This document shows, in pieces, positions 53,766-64,000 of a DNA stretch of 64,000 nt. The DNA is taken from positions 4,464,001 through 4,528,000 of the forward strand of contig NC_026655.2 in assembly GCF_000004075.3 (NCBI RefSeq), given 5' to 3'. Below the pieces are notes generated by a model. It saw only the letters and a program-made list of their open reading frames with translations. It did not search any database and was not told the origin of the DNA. Position 1 is the stretch's first letter, and each line of letters starts with the position of its first letter. A program made the translations under genes and the position numbers. The DNA is from Cucumis sativus (lineage: Eukaryota; Streptophyta; Magnoliopsida; Cucurbitales; Cucurbitaceae).

Positions 53766-55130
53766 CTCTATTTGGAAATATCATGTGTGGATGTAATATT
53801 TACATATGTATACAAAGAATGCATGGATTATTAGGCTCATCGTGGTCGTGACAAAATCATACGTTTATTTAATATGATATCAAGGGCTAAATAATATTTA
53901 CATTTTCCTCTTTCGAAAAGTTGGTGGGGAGGAGAAGTTGTGGAAGGAAGATATATTGAAGCCAAGAGATAAAAGAGGAAGAAAAGATCCACACCGATGG
54001 AATGTTTTTTAATTTATGACCAAAATACGAGGGTTTTGTTGTCCGATCAATGAATCAAGGTCCAAAAGTTGGTATGCTTTAGTATGGGTTTGGTGGCAAT
54101 GCCCTTGAAATGTAAATTGAATTCATTTTCTTTGCGTGTTTATTTTGTTTACGATAAAAAATTGTAAGGTTTAAAGAAATGTGTTATATCAATTTAATTT
54201 TAGCCCTATGGTTTAGAGGTGTCATTGCTTTGTGTTTTGAATATTTGGCTTCCGGGATGTAGCTAACTCATTATTATTACATAAATATATGTGTTGATTC
54301 TCTATCTTTTCACACACTTTCTAGGTTTTTTATTTTTCAATTCCACAACAAATTGACAAGTCTCCAATATATTTGCACATTGGTATGTGATATTATTCAC
54401 TTTAGGCATAACCCTCGTCATCTTGTTTTTAGTTTCATCCAAAATGTCTTGTATCATTGAAGATTATTTTTTTCCCATATTTAACTAATATGTGACTTTG
54501 ATCCCATTCAAATACATACATCAAAATCTCTAGTAAGACTATGCACATTATTCTAAAGATACGAAGACATGCATCAATGGCCTTCACATCCAAACAATCT
54601 TCTATTCTTCGTCATCTCCACATCTAACCCTAAATCTATTTTTCTCTAATTAAAGTTATAAAAAAAAACTTTCCTTTATTAAAATTCAACACATTACAAC
54701 TACGTAAAGAACCTAACCGAGAAAGGAAACAACATCAAACCATGCACACATCTAAGAGGAAATTAAACTACATATCCGATCGAGGACAAAAAAAAAAACC
54801 GTTTAATACTATCAACCACAACGGCATTGAGACAACTCGTCAAATCATCTAGTTTTTAAAGCCATAAATTCACACCCTTAGATGTATTAGAGAGATATAG
54901 AGCAAAAAAGAAAAAGTACCTAGAAATTTGTAAATAATAGTTACTATGAGAGAACTAAATATTGCTAACAATCCCACATTATATCTTCCAAGAAGTTAAA
55001 GCATAACCACCAATCACACAGTGTTAAAATAAAGAGAGAGCTTTGTACATAATTTGGATGTATAAAAAGAGATAAAATTAAGCAAGACTATAAACTTTTC
55101 GAATCTAAATATAATCAACTTTCATCAATT

Positions 55131-55131
<1 letters not shown>

Positions 55132-55172
<41 letters not shown>
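55132..55172. repeat. (AG)n microsatellite, 41 bp
   Basis: An uninterrupted AG dinucleotide run, about 1.95 kb upstream of the WOX1 start. Perfect runs of this length usually vary between individuals. Confidence 0.95.
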
Positions 55173-55174
<2 letters not shown>

Positions 55175-57099
55175 ATATATAAGATTTGGCTTGTAGTGAG
55201 AAGAAGAGAAGTTGTCGTTTATAGACAAAACCCACAACAAATCCAAATGCCAAAAAGAATATATATTTTTTCTTTTGTAAAGACTATGGGAGTCTCATTT
55301 TTTTGGCTACTTCTATTCTCTTTGAATATTAATGATTTTTTAAAAATAATAAGAATAACAATAACAATAATAATAATAACAATAGTGTGTGTATGTGTGT
55401 TTGTTCTCCTATTTTAAGACGTTGAATTTAATGGACGTCCAATATATCTGAATCCATGTCCTGCTACCTCCATGCAGCTTTTTTTTTCCTTCTCTGAACC
55501 ATAGTCCTTTGGTCATTATGATAGGAATGACTCAATTTTCGAGCCCCTATATATATATACACACAAAACCCATTTCAAAAATGAATATACAATTGTTTAA
55601 TTGTTTTTTTCTTTTTATAAAAATAAATAAGCAAATTGTTGGGTAGAGGGCCAAAGGCTAGTCACTGCCCATTCTGAAAACCCTACTGTCTGTCTCTGTG
55701 TATTTATAATCTGTCGTGTGTGTAATATTTATCAACAATAATAACCAAACCATCACAATCTCCAACCCAAATTTCTAAAACTATCTTTATTATTATTATT
55801 GTTATTAGTTTTTATTTTTGAATAGTTTGGATTTTTGGATCAATGACAACTTCAGAAAGAAGAAAGAAAAGAAAAAAACACAACAAACAAACCCTATTTG
55901 ACTTTGACCATATATCGATGTGCAATTATATTATTATTACTCTTTGGTTTTAGCTCTTTCCCTTCCCTTCCTCCCAGCTGTGACAGAATGTTTTAATTCT
56001 CTTCGAAAATTATAACTTCATTATTATATACTACTTTGGATTATTGTTTTTTCTTGTACTTCAATCATATTATAATAATGATTACACACTACTTTTTGTG
56101 ATCAAAAGACTTAGCTTTATATGTGTGTGTGATCATGTGCTGTTTTCTTTTTCTTTTCTGTTTTTTACTCACTTTTTAAATTTTGTTGAATTTTCTAATA
56201 TTCTGTTGTTAATACCATCATCAACATTTAAGATGAATCATTGTGATAATTGAAGATATATTATGTAACGCTTTAAATTAATGACTAAATAAGGTACATG
56301 AAATCTAATTGTATTCGTTTATGCATTGTGTATAAGTTTGATCATAGGAATTAGAAAGGTAACAGTGTATTATTATATATACTCTCTAACCCTATTTTTA
56401 CCTATAAACGTAGCTAAGTCCGGTAAATCTCTAGTATTTGTATATATATTTGATTTTTTGATTTGAAGAGGGGGGAAAATAAAGAAGTAGAAGATGGAAG
56501 TCAACTTTGTCAGCAAAAACAAAGCAGCTTTTCAATGTTATTTGACTAGAAATGTGTTGGGAGGGAAAAGTAAAATGGTGTATATATATATATGTGTGTG
56601 TGTGTTGTGAAATTGCAAAGAATATAGAAGAAACTAAACAATATATAGTAATTTAATTTGTTTGGGAGCTAAAGGAAGGGAACACCAACTTCAGAGTTAA
56701 AATAGATTCCAATTCTCTGTATGCAATACGTAATCAAAACTCCCTTTTTGTCTCCCTATTATTATTATTGTTTCTTCTTTTTCCTTTTTATTTTTCTCTC
56801 ACTGCCTTTGCTTTTCTTTTCTTTTCTCCCTCCTTTTTCCAATAAACTTACAAAAATTTTACGATTCAACCCTTTAAAAGATTGAAATATACATATGCTA
56901 GAGAATTGTTATAGCAAGTTTTTTCACCATTTCTTAAATCGAGATGACAACTCAATATCAATTCGAATTTTTTTTTTTTTTTTTTTTTTTGTGTTGTTCA
57001 TATGTTAGACCTTTTTAGGTTTTTTTCGATCGACGATAAAGATTTTCTCCTCTAAGTGAGAAATCTTCAGAAGAAAGTTCTATATCCTAACAACTTTCA

Positions 57100-57300
57100 C
57101 AATTTTTTTAGTACTATTGTTTGGCATCTTTGGCTAGAAAGGAAGAACAAACCCTTGAATGAGAAGCAAAAAGCTTTTGGTTATTTGTGGGAAGATATTA
57201 CCATCTGTCCCTAATTATTGAACTTCGAAATCCTAACTTTTTTGCTAATTATTCCCCCACTTGCATTCAACTCATAATTAACATCTTTGTTCTTTCAATC
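57100..57300 (+). mobile_element. 5'-truncated LINE, 3' coding end
   Basis: The plus strand reads HNFFSTIVWHLWLERKNK, then AFGYLWEDI, then after a frame change FANYSPTCIQLI. This matches the C-terminal end typical of plant LINE ORF2 (WxxWLERNxRIF, ... FxNYSxTxILLDWxAF). Only the last roughly 60 codons remain. Such 5' truncation is usual for LINE insertions. Confidence 0.65.
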
Positions 57301-60300
57301 AATAATATTTTTGTTCTATATATATTTACTGACATGCATGCATAATAAATTTGTTTTATCACTTATACGTATTTTTAAATTTTATAAATATTATAGATTA
57401 AAACCGTAACTGTTAGAGATTGATGTATTTAACAAAATCTAAGAACTATCTTATAAGGTGATTGAAAGTTTGAAACGGTAATCGTAACACCTACATACCT
57501 ATAGTTTGATGATAGTTTTTTATGTTTTCTTTTTTATTCTTTAGTTCATCCTAAAGTGAGAGTGGAAGAACCAAACTTACTTTTTATGTATGGAAAAAAG
57601 TACAAGTTGGGTTTATATTTTTGTTTGTAGTTAGAAAATCTTCATGTATGTTGCTATTTTTGTTTGTATTAATGGTGCCAATAATGCTATAAATTTGGTT
57701 ATGGCCTATAGTCATAATTCCTCCCACCAAACCCTTTAGTTATTATTCAATTCTCTAAAGTCTGGTACACACACCTCTGCCTTTCTCCTTTTAAGGTCAA
57801 TTTACTTTTCTCCAAAAATTTTAATGCTAATAACTATATATCTAAAAATCGATATCAAAATTTACTTCCCAAAAGTTGAAAACTTTCGATAGATTGATCT
57901 CAGATGAATTAAAAGTGATAACGTAAGATCAATTTCAACTGTTTTTTTGTACGTTTTGGTTAAACAAGTTCAATAATATTCTAATGAAAGTCGTCTATTA
58001 ACTTTTAACCGTGCTCCACGTTAGAATTTTTTTTAATAAATTAAATATTAGATGTGATAAGTTAAGTCTACTGTTTTTTTATATATATTTTCCTCTAGAA
58101 CTACTTTTTCTAGAATCATATTTGAGTAGAATTATATTTTAAAAAAATGTACAACCACCTCAAAGACTAAATCGTAGTTGAGTAATAATGTCCATTATTG
58201 GGAGTCCACCAAATTAAATGGTTACCTTTCTATTGTCATAGGAAGTGATTTTAATAGGGGTTTTTAAAAAAATATATATATACTTTTTCTTTTCACTTAC
58301 ACAATTATTAAATTCTTTTAAATAAAGATTCGTACAAAGTTTAAAATATGATTATATTAATCATTGAGTAACAGGTAACATATCATATTCTCTATATTAA
58401 ACTCCTCTCCAAAAGAAAAAAAAATCATTCATATAAATTATTTATATTTGTATAATATTCCATCACGTGGATATTGTTAATGAAAATTGTTTTAAATAAC
58501 AAAACATTCAAAACTATTTACCAATATAGTAAAAAATATCACAAATTTTGATCCATGGTACATAAACAGATACATTATTTTATCATATTTAATTTATTTG
58601 ATTATATTTAAAATTAACTCAATTATTAATTATATTTATTGAAAAATGAATTCCGTTTACTATGTAATCTTTTTGATAACATAATTAACATTTCTTTCAT
58701 CTACATGTATATAATAATTTTTTTTCCTTTTGGCTATGTCTATCATGAAAATACAACTACATTCTTAAAAAAAAAAAAAAACAATTTATCAATTAAAAAA
58801 TAATAATAGTTACATATTTGAGAAAATTTTAATCTATGCTATATAAGTGCTAGAACACCTATGATATTTACGATTTATTATATAAAAGTCGATCCAAATT
58901 TCACATTGCTAACCATGTTAAAGTTTAAACCTCGTTATATTGAAAAATTAGTGGCAATATATACACATTTTCACTCAAACTCTTTGGACATGATATAAAA
59001 GTCTTGACCGACATATTCAATTTTAGATATCACGCAATTAAATATATCGCTTAATCAATGCCTTGCGTTAGACGACACGATTCACACATATTATGTCATC
59101 GAGCTCATTATCCACCCTTGATCAATGAATAATCTCTCAATATTCGAAAAACGATTCAAATGAAACTAATTAAACATGATTTACCTCTCAAATCACACAA
59201 ACATGTTTAGAAACAATAACTCATATTACTGTGATATAATTCTTAAACTGACAATAATAAAATAAAATAAAATTCCCAACGTACCGTTGGAGAATTTGCA
59301 TAAAAGAGAGAAAAAAAAGAAGGCATGTGGAAAAACCAGAAAAACATTTTTTTTTTTTAAATTTTTGGGAACTACTTCTCATTTATTGGACCCTATAAAC
59401 ACTGAAAAAGCATATACTTATCAGTCAAACCACACATTATATGTAATATTAGAATGAGCTTACAATTAAATATTCAGGGTGTGGTTGACTGATCATGACT
59501 GAAGCCCTTAAACCAAGGAAGCACTTTACAGTTTACAAAACCAAAATATCGTAATAACAGTAATGAAAAAGAAAGAAAATAAAAGTGATTAATCAATTGA
59601 TTAACTAAGATCAGAGTATATATCTGATATGATTTTGATGTGAATAATTAAAGAGTGGAAAAATGAGAATGTGTTGTCTCAGAAAACAACGTCCCCACTT
59701 TATGTCTCGTTAATGCAATTTGCAGTGCATGGTTGTGAGAGACAGAACAAATTCAAATTAATTCTAAAAAAAACACTTTCTTTTTTCAATATATATATAT
59801 ATATATGTACACAGTAAATTAGGAGGGTCTGAAAGGATTTTGACTCAATTAATTAATTTATTACCGATACAGAAAATAGACACACCAAAAAGAAATAATT
59901 TAATTTAATTTGTACGAGTTTGTAATTAATAATGATACGAAATTTGAATTCATTTGGGCTAAATTAAAACCTTTTTGTGGTTCATACATAATACATACAC
60001 TCATTACTATATCTTACTCACATTGTATTAATCCACTTAAACAAAAGTTTGGAAACTTCCAATTTTGAGAATAACATCAATACGTTTTTTAACTTCTGAT
60101 TCCACGTTGAATAGATTTTGAACACATTTAAACCCTAAAGAATAAAATGATTTATTAGATATAAAAAATTTATATATTATAAAAAAAAAACCCTTAAAAT
60201 TAGTCGAAAAATTGTTCTTAATACCCCTAACATTTCGATTATATGAAATTCTAAAGAATTTTTATTCAAAGGTTTATAACTTTTAAAAGTGTAATAGTAA

Positions 60301-60945
60301 TTTTATGATTGAACGAATATCTTTCGATTTTTGTGTTTTTTGTGTTGGCTAGGTTCGTAAATGACATGAATTAATGTCAATTAAATGGTAGATTCACACG
60401 AAATTCTAAAAATGTAGACTTATTAAATAATTTTTTTTTTAAGGAAAACCAAAATTGTAATATCTTTATTAATGTTATTATTAATAATAATGTATGGTTT
60501 TGGGGTTTTGAGTGTGTGTGTGAATAGCTTCTGTCTGGGCAATAGCTACTATATATCTCTGCATCCTCCATATGTTATCTCAGTAATTTTCACCAAATGA
60601 GATATGTTGCATCCACGTACTTTTCTACACTCACAATTTCATCTTTTATATATATAAAAATAATATATAGTAATAATAATAATAATAATAACAAAAACCA
60701 AATCTTTTCTCTGATTCTATGTTGTTTGTTTTGAAATTTGAAGCAAAAGATATATGCCTTTTTTGTGCTAATTTAGTTTTGCTCATGCATGCAGTATCTC
60801 TTCACTTTTTCTTTGCCTGATTACCCCTCTGCTTACCATGATTTTCCATCAACCTCATTAATTCAGGTACGAAAATAACGTAAGTAAACAACCCTAAATA
60901 AATTTACATTAATCTTTTCTTTTTCTCTTTTTTTTCCCCCTCCTG

Positions 60946-60958
<13 letters not shown>

Positions 60959-60979
<21 letters not shown>
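60959..60979. repeat. (AC)n microsatellite after CATA repeats
   Basis: Preceded by 'tacatacatacatac', the run continues as ACACAC for about 20 bp. Confidence 0.9.
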
Positions 60980-62170
60980 AGAGTTCATGCATATGCCTTT
61001 AACCAAGCTATTAGTACTAGCTAAGTTTGGCTTCTTCTTCTTCTAGATTTTTACTCTATTTTTATAATTTACAGTGTTTTCTATTAGTTTTTTAAAATCA
61101 AAATTATGAATTATTCTACTTATCACCTCTAATAATACAATCATACACTTGCCCCATTGAAAGCTGGTTCAACTTAATTAACTATTCAAGCCCAAACAAT
61201 GCCCGGCTAAGACCATTGAACTTGGGCATGGCTAATAGTGTGTTTTCACTGTTAGAGTCGAGTTGATGATCTAATGATGATGGTGATTGACATGTATGAA
61301 AACGTAAGGTTACCTTACCATAGCTTTTAGATGATAGTAGTTTGTTTTTGAAAAGAAAATTAATAAGCATATAACAAATAGAGTCGAAAACATGAAGTAA
61401 GTTATAATAATTGAAAACACTAACCAATAATTAGAATTAGAGTTAAAAAAGATGAAGTAAGGTATAATAACTCTACACAAATTTTTTAGTACGTTAGTAT
61501 TCCTTCTTTTTTTTTTTTTCCTCAATGAAACAAGTTGTATATAGGAAAAGTCTAAGGTTTTGTAGACATAGTTTTTTTATTATTTTATTGTTTAGTAACT
61601 ATTTTTTTTCTCTCAACAAACCTAATTGTTTGTAATGAAAAAAATAAAAAGTAAAGTTAAGAATTAGGACAATTCTCACACACACAAATATGGGACAATT
61701 TTGTAGGAGCATTAAAAATATGGTAAGGCCGACCGACCATATATTTTGACATTAAATTTTAAAAACAAGAAAGCATCTATTTCAATTTCCTTCATTTAAG
61801 TAAAGTAATTATACCTAATTTGTCCAAAAGGAAACCAACACAAAAGTTCTATATATTTTCATTTTCAAGTATATGATTGTGATTGAAAATTAAAATTTGG
61901 ATTGAGGTTTTTAATGTTAATAAAGAAAGAGCAATTGAGAATAGAAATGTTAAAAAAGCTTAGGGGCATTTGAGTAAATAGGCATCAAGTAAATTTTGAA
62001 AAAGAAAGCCTTTTTAGCCGGCGAGAGTGGCTGAAAGGCCAACAAATGGTGACCGTATTTCCACTATTCAATAAACCGCCAAGCTCCGTCTTATATCGGA
62101 CGGACGTGTCTGGTCCGTTCGATCATTACTCCATCCTCTAATCTCCACCGTCGGATCATTCCAATCCGTT

Positions 62171-62180
62171 AATATAAATA
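62171..62180 (+). promoter_or_regulatory. TATA box of the beta-tubulin gene
   Basis: AATATAAATA about 105 bp upstream of the ATG at 62283, in the 3' part of a GC-richer promoter stretch (62020-62230). Confidence 0.6.
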
Positions 62181-62282
62181 ACGAACTTCTCCACTACTCC
62201 TTTTCTCGTCCACCGTACTGTCCCTGGCCGTTGAAAAAAGAGATCACAGTGTTCCGATTTTGCCCTCATCTACAAAGCAACA

Positions 62283-63989
<1,707 letters not shown>

Positions 63990-64000
63990 TGAGATTGCAA

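Larger units (their letters stand above)
53185..62170. other. Long AT-rich intergenic region upstream of WOX1 and beta-tubulin
   Basis: About 9 kb between two divergent genes, containing both promoters. Notable contents: (CA)n at 53396-53416, a 200-bp pyrimidine tract at 53560-53765, a perfect (AG)n run at 55132-55172, poly-T at 56969-56991, a LINE 3' fragment at about 57100-57300, (TA)n near 59795 and 60645, (TAA)n near 60670-60690 and (AC)n near 60959-60979. No protein-coding gene is recognisable; all open frames are short and low-complexity. Confidence 0.55.

Noticed and set aside
53183-53834. Plus-strand open frames next to the WOX1 start
   Set aside because: They run through CA repeats and a pyrimidine tract and have only low-complexity sequence.

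Overview
The window is eukaryotic nuclear DNA from a flowering plant. Genes are widely spaced, have GT-AG introns, and sit in AT-rich intergenic DNA full of microsatellites and transposon relics. The protein set (GH1 beta-glucosidase, laccase, TDY-type MAP kinase, EDR1-like Raf kinase, plastid FKBP, DUF1295 reductase, thaumatin-like protein, WOX1, beta-tubulin) is typical of a eudicot. A recurrent AT-rich repeat carrying GATAG/CTATC boxes makes me favour a cucurbit, which is an inference.

Layout, left to right. The 5' end of a BGLU44-type beta-glucosidase runs off the left edge (minus strand). A complete five-exon LAC1-like laccase follows (minus, 4088-6523), then a complete twelve-exon TDY-class MAP kinase of the MPK8/9/15 group (minus, 9557-12849). 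About 8 kb of gene-poor DNA separates it from a thirteen-exon EDR1-type Raf-like MAPKKK (plus, 21111-32170), whose first intron holds a 272-bp TRIM-like LTR element and a decayed LINE. Next are a three-exon plastid FKBP (plus, 32946-34042), a nine-exon DUF1295/steroid-5-alpha-reductase-like membrane protein (plus, 35266-38528) and a thaumatin-like protein (minus, 40620-41481). A truncated EHD-type EH-domain pseudogene (plus, about 45606-47476) runs into a long foldback inverted repeat. A complete WOX1/STENOFOLIA-type homeobox gene (minus, 50375-53184) follows, then 9 kb of AT-rich DNA, and the first three exons of a beta-tubulin gene that leaves the window on the right.

Exon boundaries were set by hand from splice dinucleotides and checked for phase. 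Every intact gene closes exactly: laccase 591 aa, MAPK 484 aa, Raf kinase 1011 aa, FKBP 252 aa, DUF1295 292 aa, TLP 250 aa, WOX1 390 aa.

The genes are not an operon or a single pathway. From memory, the order laccase - MAPK - Raf kinase - FKBP - DUF1295 - TLP matches Arabidopsis At1g18140-At1g18250 (and its duplicate near At1g73620-At1g73670), while BGLU44, MPK9 and WOX1 lie near At3g18010-At3g18080. The window may therefore keep an ancestral block that Arabidopsis has split. I found no clearly new biological system. The least explained feature is the EHD fragment with a destroyed splice acceptor ending at the inverted repeat.
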